Shown in pieces: positions 6,142 through 13,022 of a stretch of 13,605 nucleotides of DNA. Source of the DNA: Acidobacteriota bacterium. Lineage in GTDB: Bacteria; Acidobacteriota; Vicinamibacteria; Vicinamibacterales; JAKQTR01. The stretch lies in contig JAPKZP010000090.1 of the NCBI GenBank assembly GCA_026393735.1, forward strand, positions 1-13,605. The letters run 5' to 3'. Position 1 is the stretch's first letter; each line of letters opens with the position of its first letter. The translations under genes were made by a program, and so were the position numbers. The notes under the pieces were generated by a model. That model was not told the DNA's origin. It worked only from the letters and a program-made list of their open reading frames with translations, and searched no databases.

Positions 6142-7344
6142 TCACGGCGTCGCCTGCGCGATCACCGCGTCGCGCAAGAGGCGGTGGACGTCTTCCGGCG
6201 ACAGCTTCAGCAGTTCTTGCAGCACGGCGGCTGTGTGCTCGCCCAGCCGCGGTGGCGGCGTGCGCACGGCGCCAGGCGTCTCCGACATCTTGACCGGCAG
6301 GCCGAGCACCTTCAGCAGACCGGCCGTCGGGTGCTGGACCGACGCGATCATCTCGCGGGCCACCAACTGCGGGTCCGTGAGCACCTCGTCGAGGCCGCGC
6401 ACGGCCGCGCACGGCACACCGGCAGGGACGAATCGGTCGATCCACACCTGCCGTGTCCTCGTCGCCAGGACGGCCGCGATCTGCGGCCGAAGCTCGTCAT
6501 AGTGTCCCACGCGCGCGGCATTGGTGGCGAACCGCACGTCGTCCGCGAGCGCATCGAGATCCGTATGTGCGCAGAACGCACGCCACTGCTGGTCGTTCCC
6601 GATGGCCAGCACGAGCGAGCCGTCCGCGGTGGCCACGGTGTCGTACGGTGCGATGCTCGGATGGCGGTTACCCATGCGCGTCGGCGTGGTACCGGTGGTG
6701 AAGTAGATGCCCGCCTGGTACGTGAGCACCGACGCCACGGAATCGAGCATGCTGATGTCCACGTTCTGACCACTGCCTGTCCGTTCGCGCACCAGCAGGG
6801 CGAGCGCGAGGCCCTGTGCGGCGAACATCCCCGCGACGATGTCCGCGATGGCCACGCCAAGGCGGTAGGGATCGCCGCCGCCCGGACCGGTCAGGCTCAT
6901 GAGCCCGCCCTCGGCCTGGACCACGGCGTCGTAGCCGGGGCGGTCGCGCATGGGACCGGTGGCGCCGAAGCCGGAGATCGAGCAGTAAACGAGGCGCGGG
7001 TGGCTCGGCGCGAGGTGCTGATAGCCGAGGCCCATGGCGTCGAGGGTGCCGGGGTGGAAGTTCTCCACGAGCACGTCGGCCCTTCCGATCAGGCCATCGA
7101 GGACGGCCCGCCCGTCCGGGTGCTTGAAGTCGAGCGCGACGCTCTCCTTGTTGCGGTTGATGCTGAGGAAGTACGAGCTTTCGCCCGCGACGAATGGCGG
7201 GCCCCAGGCGCGCGTGTCGTCGCCGGATCCCGGGCGCTCGATCTTGATCACGCGGGCACCCATGTCGGCGAGCTGCATCGTGCAGTACGGGCCGGAGAGC
7301 ACGCGCGTCAGGTCGAGCACGGTGAGGCCGTCGAGCGGGCGCAT
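6142..7344 (-). CDS. CaiB/BaiF family (class III) CoA-transferase
   Basis: 400 aa, normal for the family. Class III CoA-transferases move CoA between carboxylic acids via an aspartyl-CoA thioester. Seen: the N-terminal GLTVLDLTRVLSGPYCTM block with LADMGARVIKIERPGSGDDTR, the NRNKESVALD.K..GR segment, VLVENFHPGT (92-100), SISGFG..GP, and the presumed catalytic aspartate D168 in GVAIADIVAG, at nearly the same residue number as Asp169 of formyl-CoA transferase. The substrate cannot be told from sequence. The ATG at 7344 gives the canonical N-terminus; the open frame extends back to 7731 within homoserine dehydrogenase but that extension has no family similarity. The ATG lies 2 nt after the dehydrogenase stop (TGACGATG), implying translational coupling. 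A GGGAGGGA run lies about 14 nt upstream inside the previous gene, farther than usual. Confidence 0.93.
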   Translation of the reverse strand: MRPLDGLTVLDLTRVLSGPYCTMQLADMGARVIKIERPGSGDDTRAWGPPFVAGESSYFLSINRNKESVALDFKHPDGRAVLDGLIGRADVLVENFHPGTLDAMGLGYQHLAPSHPRLVYCSISGFGATGPMRDRPGYDAVVQAEGGLMSLTGPGGGDPYRLGVAIADIVAGMFAAQGLALALLVRERTGSGQNVDISMLDSVASVLTYQAGIYFTTGTTPTRMGNRHPSIAPYDTVATADGSLVLAIGNDQQWRAFCAHTDLDALADDVRFATNAARVGHYDELRPQIAAVLATRTRQVWIDRFVPAGVPCAAVRGLDEVLTDPQLVAREMIASVQHPTAGLLKVLGLPVKMSETPGAVRTPPPRLGEHTAAVLQELLKLSPEDVHRLLRDAVIAQATP

Positions 7345-7346
7345 CG

Positions 7347-8438
7347 TCAGGAAGAATCCCTCCCCACACGCCTGGCAATCGCCGCCAGGTCCGACACGAG
7401 CGCATAGGCCGTCTGCGTGAGGCCGCCATCGAGCTGATGGATGCCTATCGACCCGAGCACGTCGGTCTGGAGGATGAGCAGGTTCTGCATGCCCGTGAGG
7501 TGTGCGAGCGGATCGTCGGCGTCGAGCTCTTCGGGCGCCACGTGGCCGACGGGGTGTCCGTCTCCGCGCTCCGCGGCCGCCACGAGCCGGATCCGCTTGC
7601 CGCGCGCCATCGCGTCCTCCACGCGGTCGCGCGTGATCTCCCGGATACCGGTCCGCGCGATCGTGCGCGGCGTGGCCGACCCGTGCATCAGCACGTTCAT
7701 CAACGCCGCCGTCTTGGCCGCCGCATCCCACCCGTCGACGTCGAACGAAGGATCGGCCTCGGCGATGCCGGCCCCCTGCATTTCGGCCAGCGCCTCGGCG
7801 AACGTCCGCCCCGCTTCCATCGCCGTCAGGATGTAGTTGGTGGTGGCATTCACCACGCCGCGGAAACCCGTGATGTCGGCGACGGGCAGCGTCTCGCGCA
7901 CGAGGTTGAACACCGGGATGCCATCCATCACGGCGCCTTCGAAGAGGAACTCGCGGTGCGCGAGTTCGGCGACGGACCGAATCTCGCGGTGCGCGAACGC
8001 GACCGGGCCCTTATTGGCCGTGACCACGTGGGCGCCGCCCCGCAGAGCCGTGATGACATGATCGACGGCGGGCTGGCCGCGTTGGATGTCGAGCAGCGTG
8101 GTCTCGACGAGCACCAGGTGCTGCAGGCGCCGGAGCTTCGACTCGGACGTCGCGTACTTGATGAGGTCGAGGCCGCTGGCATCGGCCGGCAGCAGGCGTT
8201 CGCTCTCGGCACCGGTGAGGACGTCGAGCGACGTGCCCGCCTCAGCCAGCCTCAGCGCCTTGACGATGTCGAGCCCGCGCGCGTCGAAAGCGGAGCCATG
8301 ACGTTTCGTGGCGATGCCCACCACGCGCCAGCTCAGGCCGTAGTCACGCCGCAACTGTACGGACTTCTCCTGCAGCAGCCGCGCGAACTGCCGGCCGACG
8401 TTACCGAACCCGACGAGCAGCAGGTCGAGGTACACCAT
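7347..8438 (-). CDS. hom: Homoserine dehydrogenase, short form without ACT domain
   Basis: 363 aa from the ATG at 8438. It reduces aspartate semialdehyde to homoserine with NAD(P)H, at the branch to threonine and methionine. Seen: dinucleotide-binding VGFGNVGR (9-16), TANKGPVA with K143, VVNATTNYIL (NGTTN-like, 196-204), and EADPSFDVDGWDAAAK. In that last block E227, D238 and K242 keep the 11- and 4-residue spacing of yeast Hom6 Glu208, Asp219 and Lys223. The protein ends soon after the catalytic fold, with no C-terminal ACT domain, so threonine feedback through ACT is not expected. ATG 8438 has GGGA 6 nt upstream; an in-frame GTG at 8450 would add four residues and has GGAAG only 3 nt away. 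A palindrome cluster separates it from the aminotransferase upstream, and it is tightly coupled to the CoA-transferase downstream. Confidence 0.92.
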   Translation of the reverse strand: MVYLDLLLVGFGNVGRQFARLLQEKSVQLRRDYGLSWRVVGIATKRHGSAFDARGLDIVKALRLAEAGTSLDVLTGAESERLLPADASGLDLIKYATSESKLRRLQHLVLVETTLLDIQRGQPAVDHVITALRGGAHVVTANKGPVAFAHREIRSVAELAHREFLFEGAVMDGIPVFNLVRETLPVADITGFRGVVNATTNYILTAMEAGRTFAEALAEMQGAGIAEADPSFDVDGWDAAAKTAALMNVLMHGSATPRTIARTGIREITRDRVEDAMARGKRIRLVAAAERGDGHPVGHVAPEELDADDPLAHLTGMQNLLILQTDVLGSIGIHQLDGGLTQTAYALVSDLAAIARRVGRDSS

Positions 8439-8487
8439 GACCAGTCCCACAGACTTCCATGACGTCCATCACGCGATCGTGCCGCCG

Positions 8488-8512
8488 AGAAACCTCTCCC
8501 GGAGAGGTTTCT
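8488..8512. repeat. 25-bp palindrome (copy 1 of a REPIN-like pair)
   Basis: Arms AGAAACCTCTCC and GGAGAGGTTTCT are perfect 12-bp complements around a single C at 8500. It lies between the aminotransferase and homoserine dehydrogenase genes and shares its core with the copy at 8523-8553. Confidence 0.85.
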
Positions 8513-8522
8513 GCCGCCTCTT

Positions 8523-8553
8523 CCGAGAAACCTCTCCGGGAGAGGTTTCTCGG
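8523..8553. repeat. 31-bp palindrome (copy 2 of a REPIN-like pair)
   Basis: Arms CCGAGAAACCTCTCC and GGAGAGGTTTCTCGG are perfect 15-bp complements around a single G at 8538. It has the same core as copy 1, 10 nt away. A further perfect 10-bp palindrome GAGACGTCTC follows at 8557-8566. Read as RNA on the minus strand these would make strong stems between the aminotransferase stop and the hom start, but without a U-run. Confidence 0.87.
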
Positions 8554-8572
8554 CGGGAGACGTCTCTTGGCA

Positions 8573-9700
8573 TCAGCCGCGAAGGTTCCGCAGCAGGTCG
8601 GCGAGGCGATCCAGGCCGTCCCGCAGGTACCGCGTCTCGCTGCCGAAGCCGATGCGGAGGTAGCCGTCCATGCCGAAATGATCGCCCGGAACGATCAGCA
8701 CGCTCTTCTGAACGCGAAGGCGATCCACCAGCACGGTCGAGTTGATGGCGTCATGATACCGGGTGTACACGATCGCGCCCGCCTCGGGCATGGCGTAGCT
8801 GAAGCGCTCTCGGTGGGCGCCCAGCCAGTCGGTGATGACCGGGAGGTTCGTGTGCAGGATGCCGCGCGTGCGGGCGAGGATCTTCTCGCGCATGGCCGGC
8901 TGCAGCGCGATGCGCGCGAACCGATCGCTCAGCGTGCCGGGGCCGATCGTCGTGTAATCGTGGTACGCCCATGTCGTGGCCACGACGTCCGGGGCGCCCA
9001 CGATCCAGCCGATGCGCAGGCCTGGCAGACCGTAGGCCTTCGACAGCCCGCTCGTGATGATCGCCCGCTCGTAGCGGCCCCACACCGTGGGCGTTTCGAC
9101 CCCGTCGTATTCCGCGCCGCGGTAGATCTCGTCGGACAGCACCCAGGCGCCGACGCGGCCTGCGATCCGGCAGATGCCATCGAGATCGGCCGCCGTGATC
9201 CGGGCGCCCGTCGGGTTGTTCGGGTTGCAGATGATGATGAGGCGCGTCTTGTCCGAGACCATCGAGTGCAGGTGATCCAGGTCCGCCGACCAGCGCCGGC
9301 CGTCGGCCGACAGTCGAAGCGGCCACGGGCGCAGCACAGCGCCGAACCCCTCGGCGAGGCCCAGTGTCTGGCCGTAGTTGGGCACCATGGCCACCACTTC
9401 GTCGCCCTGCTCGACCAGGTGCCACATGGTGACGAAGTTCGCTTCGGACCCGCCGTTCGTCACTTCCACGTGGTCCGCCGTCGCGCCCGGATACATTGCG
9501 GCGACGAGTTCGCGCAGCGCAACGGTGCCGTTCGACTGGGGATAGACCAGTTCCTGGCTCAGCACGCCGGCGCGATCCGCCGGGTCCTGGATCAGTTCCT
9601 CGACCCGCATCGGGTGGACGCCGCTCTCCGACAGGTTGTAGTCCACCAGGTTCTCGTAGGTGGACTGCATCCGTTCCATGGCAAAACGAGGAATCTTCAT
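8573..9700 (-). CDS. PLP-dependent class I/II aminotransferase
   Basis: 375 aa. Fold-type I aminotransferase: substrate-binding N-terminal ESGVHP, the phosphate-binding TNGGSEAN (81-88), CNPNNPTG (158-165, N162), VLSDEIYRG with D190 and Y193, the PLP lysine K221 in SGLSKAYGLPGLRIGW (R229 follows), and a C-terminal arginine in GYLRIGFGSE that should bind the substrate carboxylate. The amino-acid specificity is not readable; proximity to homoserine dehydrogenase only suggests amino-acid metabolism. The ATG at 9700 is fixed by GGAGG 5-6 nt upstream (TGGAGGATGCC). The frame stays open upstream to 9844 but that part overlaps the divergent gene and is not conserved-looking. The plus strand also has a long open frame across this gene, but its translation is histidine/arginine-rich with no motif. 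The gene is divergent from the MoeZ-like gene, 107 bp away. Confidence 0.93.
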   Translation of the reverse strand: MKIPRFAMERMQSTYENLVDYNLSESGVHPMRVEELIQDPADRAGVLSQELVYPQSNGTVALRELVAAMYPGATADHVEVTNGGSEANFVTMWHLVEQGDEVVAMVPNYGQTLGLAEGFGAVLRPWPLRLSADGRRWSADLDHLHSMVSDKTRLIIICNPNNPTGARITAADLDGICRIAGRVGAWVLSDEIYRGAEYDGVETPTVWGRYERAIITSGLSKAYGLPGLRIGWIVGAPDVVATTWAYHDYTTIGPGTLSDRFARIALQPAMREKILARTRGILHTNLPVITDWLGAHRERFSYAMPEAGAIVYTRYHDAINSTVLVDRLRVQKSVLIVPGDHFGMDGYLRIGFGSETRYLRDGLDRLADLLRNLRG

Positions 9701-9807
9701 GGCATCCTCCAGACAGCCCCGGCGGCCTTCGCCCGAGGGGCCAAGTGTACCCGATTCTTGATTCGGGCTTCCGGCTTCTGACAGGATTGAAGCGCGCGAG
9801 GCCATCC

Positions 9808-10971
9808 ATGACACTGCCAGAACTGACGCGCGAGGAACTGACACGCTACGGGCGCCACCTCGTGCTCCCCGACGTCGGGGTGGACGGGCAGCGCCGCCTG
9901 AAGGCCGCGCGCGTGCTGTGCGTGGGCGCCGGCGGCCTCGGGTCGCCCGTCACGATGTATCTCGCGGCCGCAGGCGTCGGCACGCTGGGCCTCGTGGATT
10001 TCGACACCGTCGACTCCAGCAACCTGCAGCGCCAGATCCTGCACGCGACCGCTGACGTAGGGCGTCCCAAGGTCGAGTCGGCGAGGGACCGGCTGACCGC
10101 GCTCAACCCGAACGTCGTAATCGAGCTGCACCACACGACGCTCACGTCCGCCAACGCCCTCGACCTCGTCGCCCGCTACGACGTCGTTGTGGACGGCGCG
10201 GACAACTTCCCGACGCGGTACCTGGTGAACGACGCGTGCGTGCTCACGGGAAGGCCCAACGCGTACGGCGCGATCTTCCGGTTCGAAGGCCAGGCGTCGG
10301 TCTTTGCCACGAAGGATGGCCCGTGCTACCGGTGCCTGTTCCCGGATCCTCCGCCGCCGGGCCTCGTGCCGTCGTGCGCCGAGGCCGGCGTGTTCGGCGT
10401 GCTGCCGGGCCTCGTGGGCACCATCCAGGCCACCGAGACGCTCAAGCTCATCATGGGACTGGGCGAGACGCTCGCCGGGCGGCTCGTGGTCTACGACGCT
10501 CTGCGGATGACGTTCCGCGAGCTGAAGCTCAGGAAGGATCCGGAGTGTCCCGTGTGCGGCACGCACCCGACCGTGCGCGCCCTCATCGACTACGACGCGT
10601 TCTGCGGCCGCACGCCGCAGGCTCACGAGCCCCCCACCGTGAACGGCGACCTCGACTTCAACATCAGCGTCGACGACCTGAAAGCGAGGATGGACCGCGG
10701 CGAGCAGCCGTTGCTCCTGGATGTCCGGGAGTACGTCGAACACCAGATCGTCGCCCTACCCGGCGCCCTCCTCATCCCCATGGGTGAACTCGCGGCCCGT
10801 CAACAGGAACTCGACCCGGACGGCGAGATCGTCGTCTATTGCCATCACGGCATCCGCAGCGCGAACGTCACGGCCTTCCTGCGGCACAACGGATTCAGCC
10901 ACGCCCGCAATCTCCAGGGCGGTATCGATCGCTGGGCGCTGCGCATCGACCCGACGGTGGCGCGGTACTGA
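9808..10971 (+). CDS. moeZ: MoeZ/MOCS3-like adenylyltransferase-rhodanese fusion
   Basis: 387 aa, close to mycobacterial MoeZ and longer than MoeB or ThiF. Such proteins adenylate the C-terminal glycine of a sulfur-carrier protein (MoaD, ThiS or CysO type) and pass sulfur to it. E1-like domain (about 5-255): ATP loop GAGGLGS (40-46), D130 in VVDGADN, the SCAEAGV cysteine C190, and zinc ligands C173/C176 (CYRC) and C247/C250 (CPVC). Rhodanese domain (about 282-385): persulfide cysteine C345 in the loop CHHGIRS and LDVRE near its start. All key residues are intact, so both activities are expected. The ATG at 9808 has GAGG 7 nt upstream; a longer open frame back to 9496 lies antisense to the aminotransferase and is rejected. 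No sulfur-carrier gene is adjacent. The next genes encode IscR and the cysteine desulfurase IscS, a plausible sulfur donor. Confidence 0.92.
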   Translation: MTLPELTREELTRYGRHLVLPDVGVDGQRRLKAARVLCVGAGGLGSPVTMYLAAAGVGTLGLVDFDTVDSSNLQRQILHATADVGRPKVESARDRLTALNPNVVIELHHTTLTSANALDLVARYDVVVDGADNFPTRYLVNDACVLTGRPNAYGAIFRFEGQASVFATKDGPCYRCLFPDPPPPGLVPSCAEAGVFGVLPGLVGTIQATETLKLIMGLGETLAGRLVVYDALRMTFRELKLRKDPECPVCGTHPTVRALIDYDAFCGRTPQAHEPPTVNGDLDFNISVDDLKARMDRGEQPLLLDVREYVEHQIVALPGALLIPMGELAARQQELDPDGEIVVYCHHGIRSANVTAFLRHNGFSHARNLQGGIDRWALRIDPTVARY

Positions 10972-10993
10972 CGGCCCCGCGGCCACGGTTGCA

Positions 10994-11031
10994 GGAAACC
11001 GAAAAGGGTACAGACCCCGCTTTCCTCGAAA
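10994..11031 (-). repeat. REP-like structured element upstream of the isc promoter
   Basis: The stretch contains GGGT-acag-ACCC (11006-11017), a small TTTC-CTC-GAAA hairpin (11021-11031) and an outer GGAAA/TTTCC pair. Read on the minus strand it resembles the plus-strand element at 12903-12927: a small hairpin with a TTCG..GA loop region followed by GCGGGGTCTG versus CGGGTTCTG. The two look like diverged members of one dispersed repeat family. The remainder of 10972-11120 shows no gene. Confidence 0.4.
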
Positions 11032-11120
11032 CCGCCAAGACCTCTGGAAGAAGTCGAAGGGCGCCGAAGCCGCGCCGCGCCTCGTCTCGCCCTGCTGGAG
11101 CCGGTCCTTTCATCTCCGAC

Positions 11121-11149
11121 TTGACTGGTCCTGTATTAGGCGGTAATCT
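11121..11149 (+). promoter_or_regulatory. Sigma70-type promoter of the isc operon
   Basis: TTGACT at 11121-11126, a 17-bp spacer and TAATCT at 11144-11149 give five of six and five of six matches to the -35 and -10 consensus (TTGACA, TATAAT) at optimal spacing. Transcription would start near 11156, about 24 nt before the iscR ATG. This is the best canonical promoter in the window. Confidence 0.72.
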
Positions 11150-11154
11150 AGGAC
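11128..11154. promoter_or_regulatory. Inverted repeat over the isc promoter, probable IscR operator
   Basis: Left arm GTCCTGTATTA (11128-11138) and right arm TAATCTAGGAC (11144-11154) are complementary at 9 of 11 positions, with a 5-nt GGCGG centre. The repeat spans the spacer and the whole -10, where a bound dimer would block RNA polymerase. IscR autoregulates isc in other bacteria, and Rrf2 proteins bind such dyads, so this is the natural operator candidate. Its sequence is not the E. coli type 1 motif as I recall it. Confidence 0.55.
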
Positions 11155-11179
11155 TGTCGGGGTCGCACATAGGGGCCAC

Positions 11180-11635
11180 ATGCTCAGGCTGTCAAAGAAA
11201 GCGGACTACGCCCTCATCGCCATGGCCCATCTGGCCCTCAAGCCGGGATCGTCCAGCGCCCGCGAAATCGCGGAAAGCTACGACATCCCGACCGAGCTGA
11301 TGGCCAAGGTGCTCCAGCGTCTGACCCGGCGCGGCCTGCTGACGTCGCAGCAGGGCACCCGCGGCGGCTACCAGCTCTCGCGCGCGGCAACCGGCATCAC
11401 GGTGGCCGACGTCATCCAGGCGATTGACGGCCCGGTCTCGGTCACCGCATGCTCGGCGCATGCCGACCGCTGCGGGCAGTTCGCCAAGTGCAACGTGCGC
11501 GACCCGCTCTGGCGCATCCGCGAGCTCATCGTTTCGGCGCTGTCCCGGACGACGGTGTCGGAGCTGGCGAACGACAACGACGCAGTCAATGCCGTGCGGT
11601 CGGCGCAACTGGTGGCAGTTCACGGTCGAGTGTAG
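11180..11635 (+). CDS. iscR: Rrf2-family Fe-S regulator IscR
   Basis: 151 aa, close to E. coli IscR (162). IscR senses cellular Fe-S status through its own [2Fe-2S] cluster and represses the isc operon when clusters are plentiful. The winged helix-turn-helix is at about 2-66: LSKKADYALIAMAHLAL, the helix with IPTELMAKVLQRL, then the wing GTRGGYQLSR. The cluster site has three cysteines, C91, C98 and C104 (C-x6-C-x5-C), where E. coli has C-x5-C-x5-C. The fourth E. coli ligand, His107, is Arg107 here, so the fourth ligand is unknown. The ATG at 11180 has AGGGG about 5 nt upstream. The promoter and inverted repeat lie just upstream, and iscS starts 11 nt downstream. NsrR and RirA are related alternatives, but the isc context strongly favours IscR. 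Confidence 0.92.
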   Translation: MLRLSKKADYALIAMAHLALKPGSSSAREIAESYDIPTELMAKVLQRLTRRGLLTSQQGTRGGYQLSRAATGITVADVIQAIDGPVSVTACSAHADRCGQFAKCNVRDPLWRIRELIVSALSRTTVSELANDNDAVNAVRSAQLVAVHGRV

Positions 11636-11646
11636 GCGAGGCGTTC

Positions 11647-12864
11647 ATGCTGAAGTTTCCGATCTATTTCGATAACCACGCGACGAGCCCCGTAGACCCC
11701 AGGGTGCTCGAGGCGATGCTGCCGTATTTCACCGAGCGTTTCGGCAATGCGGCCAGCCGCAATCACAAGTACGGCTGGGAAGCGGAAGAAGCGGTCGAGC
11801 AGGCGCGCAAGCAGATTGCCGACCTGATTGGCGCGAGCCCCAAGGAAATCGTCTTCACGAGCGGCGCCACCGAGTCCGACAATCTCGCGATCCGCGGCGC
11901 GGCTTACATGTACCGCGAGAAGGGCGATCACATCATCACGGCCGTGACCGAGCACAAGGCGGTCATCGACACCTGCAAGCGCCTCGAGAAGGAAGGCTTC
12001 CGGGTGACGTACCTGCCGGTGAAGAAGGACGGCCTGGTCGACCTCGGTCAGCTGCGGGCGGCGATCACCGAGAAGACGGTGCTCATCACGATCATGACGG
12101 CCAATAACGAGATTGGCGTGCTGCAGCCCATCGCGGAGATCGGCGCGATCGCAAAAGAGAAGGGCGTGCTCTTCCACACCGACGCCGTCCAGGCGGTCGG
12201 CAAGGTGCCCTTCGACGTGAACGCCCTGAACGTGCACATGGCGTCGATCACGGCCCACAAGATGTACGGCCCGAAGGGCATCGGCGCGCTCTACGTGCGG
12301 CGCCGCAACCCGCGCGTGCTGCTCACGCCTATCATCGAGGGCGGCGGGCACGAGCGCGGCATGCGCTCCGGGACGCTCAACGTCCCGGGCATTGTCGGGT
12401 TCGGCAAGGCCGCGGAGATCTGCCGGCTCGAGATGGCCGCGGAAAGCGTTCGCATGCAGGCGCTGCGCGACCGGCTGAACCGCAAGCTGCACGAGAGGCT
12501 CGACGAGCTCTACATCAACGGCTCCATGGACCATCGGCTGCCCGGCAATCTGAACATCAGCTTCGCGTATGTCGAAGGTGAGTCCTTGCTGATGGGCATC
12601 AACGACGTCGCGGTGTCGTCGGGCTCCGCCTGCACGTCGGCCAGCCTCGAGCCGTCCTACGTGCTGAAGGCGCTGGGCGCCGGCGACGAACTGGCGCATT
12701 CGTCGATTCGCTTCGGCCTCGGCCGGTTCAACACCGAGGAAGAAGTGGACTACGTCGCCGACAAGCTCGTCAGCGTGGTCAGCAAGCTGCGCGAGATGTC
12801 GCCGCTGTACGAGATGGTGAAGGACGGCGTGGACCTGTCGAAGATGCAGTGGTCCGCGCACTAA
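11647..12864 (+). CDS. iscS: Cysteine desulfurase IscS
   Basis: 405 aa, almost identical in length to E. coli IscS (404). It is a PLP enzyme that turns cysteine into alanine and a protein-bound persulfide, feeding sulfur to IscU and other acceptors. Seen: N-terminal YFDNHATSPVDP, the TSGATESDN block (71-79), TEHKA with the PLP-stacking histidine, TANNEIGVLQP, HTDAVQ, the PLP lysine K205 in SITAHKMYGPKG, GGGHERGMRSGTLN, and the persulfide cysteine C329 in the long mobile loop SSGSACTSAS, which marks the class I (IscS/NifS) type rather than SufS. Start ATG 11647 is supported by AGGCGAGG upstream and the family N-terminus. The open frame from 11449 lies inside iscR and is rejected. iscR ends 11 nt before; iscU follows after an unusually long 158-bp structured gap. 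Confidence 0.96.
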   Translation: MLKFPIYFDNHATSPVDPRVLEAMLPYFTERFGNAASRNHKYGWEAEEAVEQARKQIADLIGASPKEIVFTSGATESDNLAIRGAAYMYREKGDHIITAVTEHKAVIDTCKRLEKEGFRVTYLPVKKDGLVDLGQLRAAITEKTVLITIMTANNEIGVLQPIAEIGAIAKEKGVLFHTDAVQAVGKVPFDVNALNVHMASITAHKMYGPKGIGALYVRRRNPRVLLTPIIEGGGHERGMRSGTLNVPGIVGFGKAAEICRLEMAAESVRMQALRDRLNRKLHERLDELYINGSMDHRLPGNLNISFAYVEGESLLMGINDVAVSSGSACTSASLEPSYVLKALGAGDELAHSSIRFGLGRFNTEEEVDYVADKLVSVVSKLREMSPLYEMVKDGVDLSKMQWSAH

Positions 12865-12873
12865 CTGGACCGG

Positions 12874-12927
12874 TTTCAGAACCTGCCTGATGCGGTCCCC
12901 TGCCGTTCGCGAGAACGGGTTCTGAAA
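12874..12927 (+). other. Structured intergenic RNA element with GNRA hairpin, iscS-iscU gap
   Basis: Outer arms TTTCAGAACC (12874-12883) and GGTTCTGAAA (12918-12927) are perfect 10-bp complements. Inside, CCGTTC-GCGA-GAACGG (12903-12918) is a perfect 6-bp stem with a GNRA tetraloop, sharing one base with the outer arm. It starts 9 nt after the iscS stop. There is no T-run, so an intrinsic terminator is unlikely. It is either a dispersed REP-like repeat or an mRNA processing/stability element. Confidence 0.6.
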
Positions 12928-12976
12928 TCGCAGCGTCGGGGACGATCGCAGGTTGCCTGGCAGAGTGGCTGTCGTG

Positions 12977-12998
12977 GGATCCGGCTTCGGCCGGATCC
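12977..12998 (+). other. Perfect UUCG-capped hairpin upstream of iscU
   Basis: GGATCCGGC (12977-12985), loop TTCG, GCCGGATCC (12990-12998): a perfect 9-bp stem closed by C(UUCG)G, one of the most stable RNA tetraloops known. It ends 24 nt before the iscU ATG and just upstream of the iscU ribosome-binding site (GGAG at 13011-13014). No T-run follows, so it should not terminate the operon. It could block a 3' exonuclease coming from below, or mark an RNA processing site. Confidence 0.7.
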
Positions 12999-13022
12999 AG
13001 ACGATGTGGCGGAGATAAGACG

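Noticed and set aside
7437..8462. Plus-strand open frame opposite homoserine dehydrogenase
   Set aside because: All catalytic motifs are on the minus strand; the plus frame is low-complexity shadow text.
8459..9781. Long plus-strand open frame (440 codons) antisense to the aminotransferase
   Set aside because: The translation is histidine/arginine/aspartate-rich with no motif, and the minus strand encodes a full aminotransferase. Such frames are common antisense shadows in GC-rich DNA.
9701..9807. Divergent promoters between the aminotransferase and MoeZ-like genes
   Set aside because: A minus-strand TACACT and plus-strand TTGATT exist, but neither has a matching partner hexamer at good spacing. 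A short CCCGA/TCGGG repeat is also present, but it is too weak to call.
12874..12998. Intrinsic terminator after iscS
   Set aside because: The hairpins are strong but none is followed by a T-run on the plus strand, and iscU and iscA continue the operon.
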